A stretch of 64,000 nt of DNA from Arenibacter latericius DSM 15913 (GTDB lineage: Bacteria > Bacteroidota > Bacteroidia > Flavobacteriales > Flavobacteriaceae), in assembly GCF_000424985.1 (NCBI RefSeq), contig NZ_KE384288.1, positions 4,462 through 68,461 of the forward strand, read 5' to 3'. Positions 1-11,416 of the stretch are shown one piece after another. The notes under the pieces are model-generated. The model was given only the letters and a program-made list of their open reading frames with translations. It had not been told where the DNA came from and did not search any database. A program made the position numbers and the translations under genes. Each line of letters starts with the position of its first letter. Position 1 is the first letter of the stretch.

Positions 1-8
1 ATCTACAT

Positions 9-1628
9 ATGAAACAATATCTTCTTATAGGCTTGGGATTACTGGCCTTAGCTTGTGAAACCCCTAAGGAAAAGGCAGACTTAATAGTACTTAATGCCAA
101 CGTATATACTGTAGACGATTCTTTTTCCAAAGCTTCTGCATTTGCCGTAAAGGATGGAAAGTTTGTAGGTGTAGGTACAACGGATGTTATTAAGGAGCAA
201 TATACTTCAGATAATATAATGGATGTTGGTGGGAAAACCATTGTCCCTGGCTTAATAGATGCCCATTGTCATTTTTATGGCTTGGGTCTTAATCAGCAAG
301 TGGTAGATTTAACAGGTGCTACAAGCTTCAAGGAGATATTGGAGAGGGTAAAGGCTTTTCAGGAACAAAATCCCAAAGATTTCATTGTTGGTAGAGGTTG
401 GGATCAGAATAATTGGGAGGTAAAAGAATTTCCTACTAAGGAAGAGTTGGATGAACTATTTCCCGATACCCCAGTATCATTACGAAGAATAGATGGTCAT
501 GCCCTAATTGCAAATCAGAAGGCGTTAGATATGGCTGGTATTACCAAGACCACTAAAGTAGATGGCGGAGAAGTGATTTTAAAAAACGGCGAACTTACCG
601 GAGTACTGGTTGATGGGCCTATGGGGCTTATAGATGCTATTATTCCCGCTCCAGATAAGGAGACCAAAATTAGAGCCCTCAAGAAGGCGGAAGAATTATG
701 CTTAGATTATGGCCTTACTACGGTAAACGATGCGGGTCTTGGTAGGTCTACGATAGCGCTTATAGATAGCTTGCAGCAGACAGGTGACTTATCTATTAGA
801 GTGTATGCTATGGTAAGTGCCTCCCAAGAAAATTTAGATTACTATTTACCCAAAGGAATTATAAAGACCGATAAATTAAATGTGGGGTCTTTTAAGGTCT
901 TTGGAGATGGCGCATTGGGCTCTAGAGGAGCTGCCATGAGGGAACCGTATTCAGATCAGCCCGGACATTATGGGGCTATGGTTACTTCCGTAGCTACTAT
1001 TGAGGATATTGCAAGGCAAATTTCTGAGTCCGATTACCAGATGAATACCCATGCTATTGGAGATTCTGCTAATATTGCTGTGTTTAGAGCCTATAAAAAT
1101 GTTCTAGAAGGAAAACCAGATCGTAGGTGGAAGATAGAGCACGCCCAGATAATATCCCCTGAGGATTTTGATTATTTTTCTGATGGAATTATACCTTCAG
1201 TACAGCCTACACACGCTACTAGTGATATGTATTGGGCAGGAGATAGGCTGGGAGAAGAGCGGTTGCAAGGCGCCTATGCTTATAAGACTATGTTGAACAA
1301 AGCAGGGACAATTGCATTGGGGACCGATTTTCCTGTGGAACAAGTGAATCCATTCCTTACCTTTTACTCCGCCGTAGCAAGAAAAGATGTGAATAATTAT
1401 CCAGAGAATGGTTTTCAAATGAAGGATGCACTTAGCAGGGAAGAGACTTTAAAAGGGATGACGATATGGGCTGCCTATTCTAATTTTGAGGAAGCAGAAA
1501 AGGGAAGTATTTCGGTGGATAAATTTGCAGACTTTACTATATTGAGTGATGATATCATGACCGTTCCCCTAGAAGAGATCCCCAATATTAAAGCAGAAGC
1601 TACCTTTATAGATGGGAAGACAAAATAA
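9..1628 (+). CDS. Amidohydrolase family lipoprotein (YtcJ-like)
   Basis: This is a metal-dependent hydrolase of the amidohydrolase superfamily, YtcJ-like subgroup; its substrate cannot be read from the sequence. The 539-residue protein begins with a short hydrophobic segment ending in LALAC (Cys16), a lipobox, so it is probably a lipid-anchored envelope protein. The metal-binding DAHCH motif is at residues 85-89, a conserved EHAQ motif has His at about 378, and GTDFPVE carries Asp at about 440. All three are expected for a complete TIM-barrel amidohydrolase. The start codon lies eight bases into the window, so the upstream region and promoter are not visible. The next gene is convergent, with only 15 bp between the two stop codons. 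Enzyme class is clear; whether it acts on amides, imines or esters is unknown. Confidence 0.85.
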   Translation: MKQYLLIGLGLLALACETPKEKADLIVLNANVYTVDDSFSKASAFAVKDGKFVGVGTTDVIKEQYTSDNIMDVGGKTIVPGLIDAHCHFYGLGLNQQVVDLTGATSFKEILERVKAFQEQNPKDFIVGRGWDQNNWEVKEFPTKEELDELFPDTPVSLRRIDGHALIANQKALDMAGITKTTKVDGGEVILKNGELTGVLVDGPMGLIDAIIPAPDKETKIRALKKAEELCLDYGLTTVNDAGLGRSTIALIDSLQQTGDLSIRVYAMVSASQENLDYYLPKGIIKTDKLNVGSFKVFGDGALGSRGAAMREPYSDQPGHYGAMVTSVATIEDIARQISESDYQMNTHAIGDSANIAVFRAYKNVLEGKPDRRWKIEHAQIISPEDFDYFSDGIIPSVQPTHATSDMYWAGDRLGEERLQGAYAYKTMLNKAGTIALGTDFPVEQVNPFLTFYSAVARKDVNNYPENGFQMKDALSREETLKGMTIWAAYSNFEEAEKGSISVDKFADFTILSDDIMTVPLEEIPNIKAEATFIDGKTK

Positions 1629-1643
1629 GATGGTTAATCTCAT

Positions 1644-3893
1644 TTATTCGGTACAGCGCTTTCTATATTTCTTAGAAACGGTTTCTAGTTTTTCGGATAA
1701 ATCCTTAAGCCAGACCAATTGGTTATATATTAAGTGTGCCTCTTGTAGGTGAGATAACATATCTTTTTCAATAGTGATATTACCATTCTCTACTGCAGTT
1801 TCTCGTTCCCTTACTAAATTGTCATAGGAGAATTTTAAATTTTCTTTTGCGACGTCTATGTTTTCTGGGCGATTGCTAGGGAGTACATCAATTTGATCTA
1901 TCTCCTTAGCGGCGTTTTTTAGCGTAGTCTCAATATAAGCAACCACTGTTCTAAAGTTAACCGATTCTGCTGTGGTTTTGTTATGCTGAATAAAGGTTCC
2001 TAAAGAAGCTAAGGTAGAGAGAATAGTATTATTTAAGGCTACCATTTCATAGATTAAATCTGCAGATTTTTGTTTGGATTTCGGGTCTTGAGACATACGC
2101 TGAAAAGCGGCATTTAAATTACTCACCGATAAAAAAGCTTCTTTTCTAGGGATTTTGTAACCTAATTCCGAAGTTTCTTTGGTGCGATATAAATGTCTAA
2201 TGGCATCTAAATATTTAGCATTGGAGCGTATGCTTTCCGTAAGAAACTTATCTAAATTCATAGCCTCCCAACTGGGCCAGAAAAGATAATTAGCAATAAC
2301 AGCAAGTACGGCTCCTAAAACAGTATCCAATACCCTGTATTGAATAATTTCTAAGGCATTTGGAACAATTAGGGAATAAACAAATATTACGTTGATGGTA
2401 ATAAAAGCAGCTGCATATCGGTAGCTTTGTTGAATTAGGGAGAAAGCGATGGTTAAGGATAAGGCAGCTAGTACCCCATATACAATAGGATTTTGAGTTA
2501 AAAAGAGTATAACTATTGCAATAGCAGCTCCGGCCAGGGTTCCTATAATTCTATTGATAGATCTTTCTTTAGTAAGCCCGTAGTTAGGCCTCATGATTAC
2601 AATAAGGGTTAGTAAGATCCAATAGGTATTTGTTATTCCAAAAGCAGTACCAAAAATATAGGCAATGGTAAGGGCAACAGTAAGACGGAGAGAATGTCTA
2701 AAAATTGGGGATTTTATACTAAGGTTTTCTAGGATAATATTAAACCCGTACTCTTGATCTGTAATAAACTGATGCGCATCCTTACTTTTTAGGGAGAGCT
2801 TAGAATCGTACCTAACATTTGCTAATGCCCGTCGTACAGTACGGATCTTTTGTAGTTGCAAGGTTTGGTAGTCGTGCAAGTTCTTTAGCATTACAGCACC
2901 TTCCCTAGCTTCTGGAAAACCAACTGCATCAATATAGGCTTTTATGGCTTCATTAGCCTCTGTAAGTGCCTTCACCATGGGTTCTTTGGAAGGAATGGCT
3001 TGTTTGGTGATGATACTATCTGATAATATTTTTAGCTGCTCGCTAAATACACTATTTACTTTTATAAATTTTTCGAGTTGAATTGTATGACCTTTAAAAA
3101 GTCGATCTACCTTATGGTAATCCAAACTATTGGCTAAAGCAAGCTCATAAATATCAATTAGGGATATAAAGATCATCAGGTGTTTCTCATCAAAATGAGA
3201 CCTGTTTACTCTTTTCTCCTTGGTTAGGAGAAGCTCTCTTAGTACCTCGTGTTTTTCGCTAATTTCCGATTGTAGGCTAAAGAGCTTACGTGATAATTCA
3301 TCTCTTTCCCCGGTTTTCGCTAATAATTCGCTTCTAACAGCTAGGTAGTCGCCCGTAAGGTTTAGAGTGTCCGATAGCAATTGGTCTTCATCCTTTTTTG
3401 GGATTATTCTATGAATTAATAGGGAAAAGCCTAAGTAAAAAAGACCACCAATTCCAATTAATAAAACATGAGTCCAAAGGGGAATAGTAGAGAGCCCGTG
3501 TGCAAGGCTTAAAATCATTGATAAAAGTCCTGAAAATGCTACTAGGGAGCCCCTAAATCCATATACAGCCAATAAGGAGATGAAAAAAGAAAAGACGAGA
3601 ATTACGGTAAGTAGTAACCAGAAGTGTGGTTGGGCAAGGCTAACTATAAAGGTAACCCCCATGGTGAGGACTATACTTATTAGAATCCCTCGGACCTTCC
3701 TCCTTAAACTTCCTGGAATATCACTAGGGGCATTTAAAAACACCCCAATGGCCATCGGTATAGCGTATTCCGAATACCCCATCAGTCCAAGAGCAAGTAG
3801 CGGGATCAGTGCTGAAATAGTGAATTTACCAGCACGGAAAAAGTGTGCGCTTCTAAAATAAAGAGAAGCTAAACGTATCCAATCCTTAATCAT
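1644..3893 (-). CDS. FUSC family inner-membrane protein (YccS/YhfK-like)
   Basis: This 749-residue integral membrane protein has the two-block layout of the FUSC (fusaric acid resistance / YccS) family. Hydrophobic segments cluster at about residues 20-160 and again at about 400-540, joined by long charged helical regions and followed by a soluble C-terminal helical domain. Family members are proposed aromatic-acid or small-molecule exporters, but most, including YccS, have no proven substrate. The second block carries the RPNYGLTKERSINRIIGT stretch typical of FUSC_2 domains. A TATTTTTG element lies directly upstream of the ATG, so the transcript may have almost no leader. No partner membrane-fusion gene is adjacent. 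The family call is good; transport function is inferred. Confidence 0.8.
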   Translation of the reverse strand: MIKDWIRLASLYFRSAHFFRAGKFTISALIPLLALGLMGYSEYAIPMAIGVFLNAPSDIPGSLRRKVRGILISIVLTMGVTFIVSLAQPHFWLLLTVILVFSFFISLLAVYGFRGSLVAFSGLLSMILSLAHGLSTIPLWTHVLLIGIGGLFYLGFSLLIHRIIPKKDEDQLLSDTLNLTGDYLAVRSELLAKTGERDELSRKLFSLQSEISEKHEVLRELLLTKEKRVNRSHFDEKHLMIFISLIDIYELALANSLDYHKVDRLFKGHTIQLEKFIKVNSVFSEQLKILSDSIITKQAIPSKEPMVKALTEANEAIKAYIDAVGFPEAREGAVMLKNLHDYQTLQLQKIRTVRRALANVRYDSKLSLKSKDAHQFITDQEYGFNIILENLSIKSPIFRHSLRLTVALTIAYIFGTAFGITNTYWILLTLIVIMRPNYGLTKERSINRIIGTLAGAAIAIVILFLTQNPIVYGVLAALSLTIAFSLIQQSYRYAAAFITINVIFVYSLIVPNALEIIQYRVLDTVLGAVLAVIANYLFWPSWEAMNLDKFLTESIRSNAKYLDAIRHLYRTKETSELGYKIPRKEAFLSVSNLNAAFQRMSQDPKSKQKSADLIYEMVALNNTILSTLASLGTFIQHNKTTAESVNFRTVVAYIETTLKNAAKEIDQIDVLPSNRPENIDVAKENLKFSYDNLVRERETAVENGNITIEKDMLSHLQEAHLIYNQLVWLKDLSEKLETVSKKYRKRCTE

Positions 3894-3897
3894 AATA

Positions 3898-3905
3898 CAA
3901 AAATA
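3898..3905 (-). promoter_or_regulatory. Putative -7 promoter element of the FUSC gene
   Basis: On the minus strand this reads TATTTTTG, matching the Bacteroidetes -7 consensus TANNTTTG. It ends only four bases before the ATG, so transcription would start at or next to the start codon. No clear TTG -33 partner is seen at the usual spacing. Confidence 0.35.
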
Positions 3906-4003
3906 CGTGCAATATTTTGGCTTTAAGGTTAGTTTGAGAACTAAGAAAGCCTAGGTGCAATTTTTTTGGGTTTTTCTAGGATTTAAAAAGGTATAAAAAA
4001 TAT

Positions 4004-4034
4004 AAAGACCGAAGCGTACACTTCGGTCTTTATA
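4004..4034 (-). terminator. Intrinsic terminator hairpin between convergent-facing spacer and DUF2911 gene
   Basis: An 11-bp perfect inverted repeat (AAAGACCGAAG / CTTCGGTCTTT) with a 6-nt loop lies downstream of the minus-strand DUF2911 gene. The arms end in A/T runs, which makes it a plausible terminator for that gene. Confidence 0.6.
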
Positions 4035-4131
4035 TAGATTAAATTCTTTTTGGCAAGCCCTAAAAGGTGCTGCCGCTAACTTTTTAAAGTAAAGGTGAGA
4101 CCCTTTAAGGCTCAATTAGCGAGTATTTTTA

Positions 4132-4671
4132 TTAGAATACTATAGGGAGGCTTACTCTAGTATTTCCCCATCCTAAAACTAAATTAGTTCCTTTATCCAT
4201 ATCCTTATAGGCTATAGAAAAGGCATCCAAAGATTCCGATCCCTTGCTTACTTTAGCGGGTACTCTTAGAACATCTGCGCTTTCTTGGTAAGAATAGGCA
4301 CCCCATTGATTTAGGTTTTTGTTTAAAATAATGGTCCATTCATTTGCACCAGGTATAGTAAATAAGGAATAGGTGCCTGCTGCTACTGCTTTCCCTCCAA
4401 CGGTAGCATCTTTATAAAATGTTATTTCTGAAGCTTCGTTGGCTCCAGTGCGCCATACTTTTCCTGCAGGGGCCAATTCGGTAATAGACCTTCCTTTTAA
4501 TTGAGGCCTACTATAAATTACCCTAACTAATTTTTCAGAGACTTTATAATCCGAAGGATAGGAAGCGATGTCAGCTGGACTTTTATCTAATCCGCTGAAT
4601 TTTTGTGCTGTTGCATCTGTTGTAAAGCACATGGCAATGATCATAAGTGTAATTGTAAAAAGATTTTTCAT
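4132..4671 (-). CDS. Secreted DUF2911 domain protein
   Basis: This protein belongs to the DUF2911 family, small exported proteins common in Bacteroidetes with no established function. The chosen start (4671) gives 179 residues beginning MKNLFTITLMIIAMCF, a good Sec signal peptide with probable cleavage after DATAQ. An in-frame ATG 66 bases further upstream (4737) would put 22 extra residues in front of the signal peptide and is unlikely. The body carries the family's typical GRSITELAPAGKVWRTGANE and AGTYSLFTIPG stretches. It is a single gene divergent from asnB, with a 240-bp AT-rich spacer between them. Family assignment is strong and function unknown. Confidence 0.85.
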   Translation of the reverse strand: MKNLFTITLMIIAMCFTTDATAQKFSGLDKSPADIASYPSDYKVSEKLVRVIYSRPQLKGRSITELAPAGKVWRTGANEASEITFYKDATVGGKAVAAGTYSLFTIPGANEWTIILNKNLNQWGAYSYQESADVLRVPAKVSKGSESLDAFSIAYKDMDKGTNLVLGWGNTRVSLPIVF

Positions 4672-4912
4672 TTTTAAAGTTTTAATGATTATCAAATTTA
4701 AGTAGTATTCCCTATTTATTGGTATAAATAGTCGCAATTTTTATACCAACTTACATTATGGAGCATTAGTTCTACTTAAACCCGACTTTAACTTTTTAAT
4801 TACAACTAAAATGTAATATTAAGTTTCTATTTGTAACTAATATCACTATATATATTTTATAATTAAAACAATATAAAGACATTTGGTTTATAATTGATAT
4901 AATAAATAAGTT

Positions 4913-6583
4913 ATGTGTGGAATTGTTTGTGCTTTTGACGTGAAGGAAAGTACTGAGGTTTTAAGGCCTCAGCTATTGGAAATGTCTAAGAAAATTAGAC
5001 ACCGAGGACCAGATTGGAGTGGTATATTTTCTAATAATAAGGCTATAATGGCTCACGAGCGTTTAGCAATTGTAGATCCTGCTTCAGGAAAGCAGCCCTT
5101 GTTAAGTGAAGATGGGAAATTAGTTTTAGCAGCAAACGGTGAGATATATAATCATAGGGAGTTGCGTAGTCAATTGACGAGTTCCTATAATTTTCAGACA
5201 GAATCGGACTGTGAGGTAATCTTAGCCTTGTACAAAGAAAAGGGGATAAGCTTTCTAGACGAGATGAACGGAATTTTTGGTTTTGCCATTTATGATACGG
5301 AGAAGGACGAATATTTTATCGCTAGGGATCATATGGGAATCATTCCATTGTATATTGGATGGGATAGTAATGGTACCTTTTATGTAGCATCAGAATTAAA
5401 AGCCTTGGAAGGGACTTGTACTAAGATTGAGTTATTTCCTCCTGGTCACTATTTGCACAGTGCAGATGGCGAATTAAAACAATGGTATTCTAGAGATTGG
5501 AAAGACTATGATGAGGTAAAGGATAATGAAACAAGTATACAGAAGATAAGAGAGGCCTTGGAAGCTGCGGTGCACAGACAATTGATGTCAGACGTACCTT
5601 ATGGAGTATTATTGTCTGGGGGGTTAGATTCTTCTATTACCTCGGCAATTGCAAAAAAATATGCTCAAAAGCGAGTAGAATCAGGTGATACTACAGAAGC
5701 TTGGTGGCCTCAGTTGCATTCCTTTTCTGTGGGATTGGAAGGGTCTCCAGATCTTGCTGCAGCTAAAAAAGTGGCAGATCATATTGGAACGGTACATCAC
5801 GAGATAAAATTTACCATACAGGAAGGTTTAGATGCTTTAAAAGACGTGGTATATAAGTTAGAAACCTATGATGTAACTACTATTAGGGCTTCTACTCCTA
5901 TGTACCTTATGGCTAGGGTGGTAAAGAGCATGGGAATTAAAATGGTGTTGTCTGGAGAAGGTGCCGATGAGCTCTTTGGTGGATACCTATACTTCCATAA
6001 AGCACCAAGTCCAAAAGACTTCCATGAGGAAACAGTGCGTAAATTAGAGAAGTTACATATGTACGATTGCCTTAGAGCAAACAAGTCGTTGGCGGCTTGG
6101 GGAATAGAGGGTAGGGTACCTTTCTTAGACAAGGAATTTATGGATGTGGCTATGAGGATTAACCCAAAGGATAAGATGATTAATGGGGAGCGAATGGAGA
6201 AATGGGTATTGCGAAAAGCTTTTGAAGATATGTTGCCAGAAAGTGTTGCTTGGAGGCAGAAAGAGCAGTTTTCTGATGGAGTGGGTTATAACTGGATAGA
6301 TACCCTAAAAGACATGGTAGAAAACGAGGTATCGGATACGCAATTAGAAAATGCTAAATATAGGTTTCCATTACAAACCCCCACCTCAAAAGAGGAGTAT
6401 TATTACCGTGCTGTTTTTGAGGAGCATTTCCCTTCAGATGCAGCTGCATTATGTGTTCCGCAAGAGGCCTCAGTGGCTTGTAGTACCAAAATTGCACTGG
6501 AATGGGATGAAGCTTTTAAAAACATGAACGACCCATCTGGAAGGGCAGTATCTAAAGTACATGCAGATGCTTATGTAAAATAA
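4913..6583 (+). CDS. asnB: Asparagine synthase B (glutamine-hydrolysing)
   Basis: The enzyme converts aspartate, glutamine and ATP to asparagine, glutamate, AMP and PPi in the cytosol. Cys2, immediately after the initiator Met (MCGIVCAFD), is the class-II glutaminase nucleophile, so the start is certain. The C-terminal synthetase domain has the PP-loop SGGLDSS at residues 235-241 and the EGADELFGGY motif. At 556 residues it matches the length of E. coli-type AsnB. It is monocistronic: a strong terminator follows about 100 bp downstream. The region just upstream is AT-rich with no obvious riboswitch. Nothing is missing from the active sites. Confidence 0.96.
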   Translation: MCGIVCAFDVKESTEVLRPQLLEMSKKIRHRGPDWSGIFSNNKAIMAHERLAIVDPASGKQPLLSEDGKLVLAANGEIYNHRELRSQLTSSYNFQTESDCEVILALYKEKGISFLDEMNGIFGFAIYDTEKDEYFIARDHMGIIPLYIGWDSNGTFYVASELKALEGTCTKIELFPPGHYLHSADGELKQWYSRDWKDYDEVKDNETSIQKIREALEAAVHRQLMSDVPYGVLLSGGLDSSITSAIAKKYAQKRVESGDTTEAWWPQLHSFSVGLEGSPDLAAAKKVADHIGTVHHEIKFTIQEGLDALKDVVYKLETYDVTTIRASTPMYLMARVVKSMGIKMVLSGEGADELFGGYLYFHKAPSPKDFHEETVRKLEKLHMYDCLRANKSLAAWGIEGRVPFLDKEFMDVAMRINPKDKMINGERMEKWVLRKAFEDMLPESVAWRQKEQFSDGVGYNWIDTLKDMVENEVSDTQLENAKYRFPLQTPTSKEEYYYRAVFEEHFPSDAAALCVPQEASVACSTKIALEWDEAFKNMNDPSGRAVSKVHADAYVK

Positions 6584-6682
6584 TAAGGTTTATGGTTTTC
6601 TATAAGTTTAATTAGTAGTCGCTTTAGACAGCCATAAGAATTATGAATATATTTATGTTAAGTTAGTTTCTATGTTAATTAG

Positions 6683-6729
6683 AAACACCCACAAATGTCA
6701 ATTTATTTGGTATGTGGGTGTTTTTTTTG
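6683..6729 (+). terminator. Intrinsic terminator after asnB
   Basis: The sequence AACACCCACA pairs with TGTGGGTGTT and is followed by a run of eight T residues. This is a classical rho-independent terminator for asnB. Confidence 0.85.
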
Positions 6730-7057
6730 TTTAAAAGTACGTAGTTGGTGTAACAATAAGTACAACTAAAAAGATTGCTTAAAGGGGAGTAATTGGAGTG
6801 AATTTATTAGTTGTTTCGATGCTGTTAATTTGATAAAAGGAATTACAAAACATCAATTAAGCAATTATTTGGGGGTATTTACTATGCTGAGGTATATCAT
6901 GTCAATCAGCTACAATAAATCGCTTAGCGCAGCTGATAACCCCCTAATTTTAGTAAATATCCTTTACGGAAGGCTAAAAACCTAGGTTTTGCACATTTAT
7001 TGTTGATAACTTGCCAAGTAATACCCGTAACAACCTTATAGTTTACGGGGTATTGAT
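6730..7057. other. Intergenic spacer upstream of gyrB with nested inverted repeats
   Basis: No ORF is supported in this stretch. It contains ATCAGCT (6905-6911) pairing with AGCTGAT (6931-6937), enclosed by a GGGGG run near 6871 and a CCCCC run near 6940. This gives a potential nested stem-loop about 75 nt long in the gyrB leader region. The element is unassigned. Confidence 0.35.
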
Positions 7058-7065
7058 TATATTTG
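7058..7065 (+). promoter_or_regulatory. Putative -7 promoter element of gyrB
   Basis: TATATTTG matches the TANNTTTG consensus 38 bp upstream of the gyrB ATG. The -33 region has no clear TTG at the expected spacing, so support is moderate. Confidence 0.4.
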
Positions 7066-7088
7066 TAGGATTGCTAAAGTTATAATGA

Positions 7089-9059
<1,971 letters not shown>

Positions 9060-9082
9060 GTAAGACTGATTATAATTAAATC

Positions 9083-9112
9083 AAGCCCGCACAAATTGTG
9101 TGGGCTTTTTTT
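9083..9112 (+). terminator. Intrinsic terminator after gyrB
   Basis: AAGCCCGCAC pairs with GTGTGGGCTT across a 5-nt loop and is followed by a T run, about 25 bp past the gyrB stop. Confidence 0.85.
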
Positions 9113-9327
9113 GTTTTATAAATCGGGTTTTGCTCTTAAAGAGAGATTTTTAAGTAATATGGTTGTTTTTTATTGGTGATTGCCGTTGCATTTAACGTTG
9201 AGGGAATTATTCGACTCATGGTACTTGCGCATACACCTACAAAATGTAAGATTTTACAACAATAATTAGATTTTGTATGATGAAATTTATTTATTTTGCT
9301 CGTTAATAATAACCACAACATATAATT

Positions 9328-10335
9328 ATGAAATATATTATTGCTTCGGCTTGCCTATTCTTAGGTTTTGCAGGATTTTCTCAATCTAACGTTAATGAGA
9401 TTTTTGCAGCGGGAATAGAGGATGCCGAGAAGTTTACCGATAACTATTTGGGGCCAGTCTCAGAGGGGGCGTTGTATAGTTTGGCAAATGGCTGGTACAA
9501 TACTGCAGATGCTAAACCTTTGGGTGGATTTGAGATTTCTATAGTTGGGAATATGACCTCCTTTAAAGATGATAAGAAGACCTTTCTTTTGAACACTGCA
9601 GATTATGAAAACCTGCAATTCCAAGATGGTAGTACTTCTAAATTAGTGTCTACTGCTTTAGGGGATTTAGAAGGGATCGGAGTATTTGTAGAAGGAGAGT
9701 TTTTGGGGATTAGTTCTAGAGAAGAATTTGATTTACCTACCGGATTGGCTTCTGAAGGAATTAATTTTATTCCAAGTGGGTTTTTACAAGTTGGTGTAGG
9801 ACTAGTTAAAGGACTTGAAGTGAAGGCTAGATTCTTACCTAAGATAGATAACGATGAGGTAAATATAGGCTTATACGGGGTTGGGTTACAACAAGAAATT
9901 ACAAAGTTATTTTCTACAGAAAATGCATTGCCCGTAGCTATTTCTGCGGTAATAGGATATACTCATTTAGATGGAACTTATGATTTTACCAATACCAATG
10001 TAGTAGATGGTAAGGATCAGCGGATAGATGTGGGAATGGATGTGTGGAATTTCCAAGCAGTAGCAGCTACCAAATTAAAGATTATTAACTTCTACGGAGG
10101 CTTAGGATATGTTTCAGGAAAGTCTATTACAGATGTATTAGGTGAATATAATGTTCGTTCTGGACCCTTTCAGTCAGAAACCTATATAGACCCATTTAGT
10201 TTTACCAGAAAAGTAAGTGGAATGGCTGCTACTGTGGGAACCAAGTTAAAGCTAGGTTTTTTTAGACTAAATGCCGATTATACCTTTGCAGAATATAATA
10301 ATTTAACGGTTGGTGTGAATTTCGGTTTTAGGTAA
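9328..10335 (+). CDS. Outer-membrane beta-barrel protein, DUF6588-like
   Basis: This 335-residue exported protein has a signal peptide (MKYIIASACLFLGFAGFSQS) and a body of alternating short strands ending in FGFR, the aromatic C-terminus expected of an outer-membrane beta-barrel. The N-terminal region (residues about 22-60, with EKFTDNYLGPVSEG and LANGWYNTA) and the STALGDLEG stretch resemble the DUF6588 family of Flavobacteriia, whose role is unknown. The gene stands alone between the gyrB terminator and a well-formed terminator of its own. Assignment to the family is from memory of its pattern; barrel topology is inferred from sequence periodicity. Confidence 0.7.
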   Translation: MKYIIASACLFLGFAGFSQSNVNEIFAAGIEDAEKFTDNYLGPVSEGALYSLANGWYNTADAKPLGGFEISIVGNMTSFKDDKKTFLLNTADYENLQFQDGSTSKLVSTALGDLEGIGVFVEGEFLGISSREEFDLPTGLASEGINFIPSGFLQVGVGLVKGLEVKARFLPKIDNDEVNIGLYGVGLQQEITKLFSTENALPVAISAVIGYTHLDGTYDFTNTNVVDGKDQRIDVGMDVWNFQAVAATKLKIINFYGGLGYVSGKSITDVLGEYNVRSGPFQSETYIDPFSFTRKVSGMAATVGTKLKLGFFRLNADYTFAEYNNLTVGVNFGFR

Positions 10336-10356
10336 ATCGCGTTGTAAAATATTTTG

Positions 10357-10394
10357 AAAATCCGGTCATGGGAAACTGTGGTCGGGTTTTTTTT
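10357..10394 (+). terminator. Intrinsic terminator with GAAA tetraloop
   Basis: TCCGGTCATGG and CTGTGGTCGGG pair over 11 positions, including several G-T wobbles, closing a GAAA tetraloop. The preceding A run faces eight T residues. This terminates the DUF6588-like gene. Confidence 0.8.
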
Positions 10395-10548
10395 GGAATA
10401 GTATTAACTATTAAGTAGTGAGATATTGGAATTGAGTTCTTCCCTCGGGCAAGCCCGAGAACACGAACTTTAGCTAACTTAAGTTTGGGTATCTTTTTAA
10501 TAATATCCTATTTAAATAGCGAAGCAAAATTCCTTATCCTCAGAATAA

Positions 10549-10605
10549 TGGGCCAAAGCTCCGAAATCAGGAGCGAAGGAACGTAGCGACGCGGAGTTTG
10601 GCCCA
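10549..10605. repeat. Long stem-loop
   Basis: TGGGCCAAAGCTCCG and CGGAGTTTGGCCCA form a 14-bp stem with one bulged base around a 28-nt loop. Immediately after it, TTTTTCGAC and GTCGAAAAA (10609-10632) form a second perfect 9-bp stem. Together they suggest a structured transcript or a palindromic repeat unit. Confidence 0.6.
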
Positions 10606-10689
10606 TGGTTTTTCGACCTCGGTGTCGAAAAAATTCATAGGAGAAGGCGCCTTTTTCTTTGTTTCGTTTCTTTTGGGCGAGCAAAAGAA

Positions 10690-11076
10690 ATGAAAGCAAG
10701 TAGGTTAGAGAAATTGATTAAAAGCACTTATTATTCAATTACAAAACTAACAACATAATGCATACCCAATATATGTTTAGTTAGATGATAGATGTTAGAA
10801 GTGAGTAGTGAGATGGGGCTTACTTGTCAAGGTGGAGCCTGCCTACCGAAGGTAGTGCCTGCCTACCGAGGGTAGGGCCTGTCTACCGAAGGTAGACGCA
10901 GTGGAGACCTCGTACAGAAATAGTACTGAGTATTAAGTACAAAGTATTTAGTATTTAGATTTGTTGGGTACAAACCTTTAACGCCTTAACAGTGAAAGAT
11001 TAATTCTAGGTAAAATTAGAAATCTAATTTTAGTATTATATCTCTCCCTCGGGCAGGCCCGAGAACACGAATTTTA
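10690..11076. repeat. Direct repeat R1, copy 1 (about 385 bp)
   Basis: This segment is nearly identical to 11559-11935, from ATGAAAGCAAG through GGGCAGGCCCGAGA. Differences are scattered substitutions, a few small indels and one extra 20-bp hairpin unit. Three tandem 20-bp units with CTACCGAAGGTAG-type hairpins lie at 10841-10900. Confidence 0.85.
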
Positions 11077-11311
11077 GCTAAGGTAAGATTGGGTGTCTTT
11101 TTAATAATATCCTAATTAAATAGCGTAGCATATAAAGCTCCTCGCTTTCGCTAGTACAAAGTATTAAGTAGTGAGTAGTTAGATTTGTTTGTTACATACC
11201 TTTAACATCCTAACTTGATTTATTACTCCATCACTTTTATGTAAAATCATTTGTAATGGTATTCCGGATTTATACTGAAATAGATTGTTGAATTAAAATT
11301 CTTGGTCTTCG

Positions 11312-11392
11312 CTACGGCTGGCTCCTCTAAACCAAGGTACACTGTACCTTAGTTTATCGGCCCTGTTCGTTTCTTTTATTCATACGCTTACT
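11312..11392. repeat. Palindromic repeat module, copy A
   Basis: The module contains GGCTGGCTCCTC, the palindrome AAGGTACACTGTACCTT and CCCTGTTCGTTTCTTTT in that order. The same order with close sequence occurs at 28288-28345. It marks a dispersed family of intergenic elements. Confidence 0.75.
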
Positions 11393-11416
11393 TATTGATA
11401 TTAACGGAATTCATGA

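Noticed and set aside
10508-10699. 63-residue minus-strand ORF across the first long hairpins
   Set aside because: It runs through inverted repeats and a dispersed repeat arm; the frame follows from the palindromes and there is no start signal or family.
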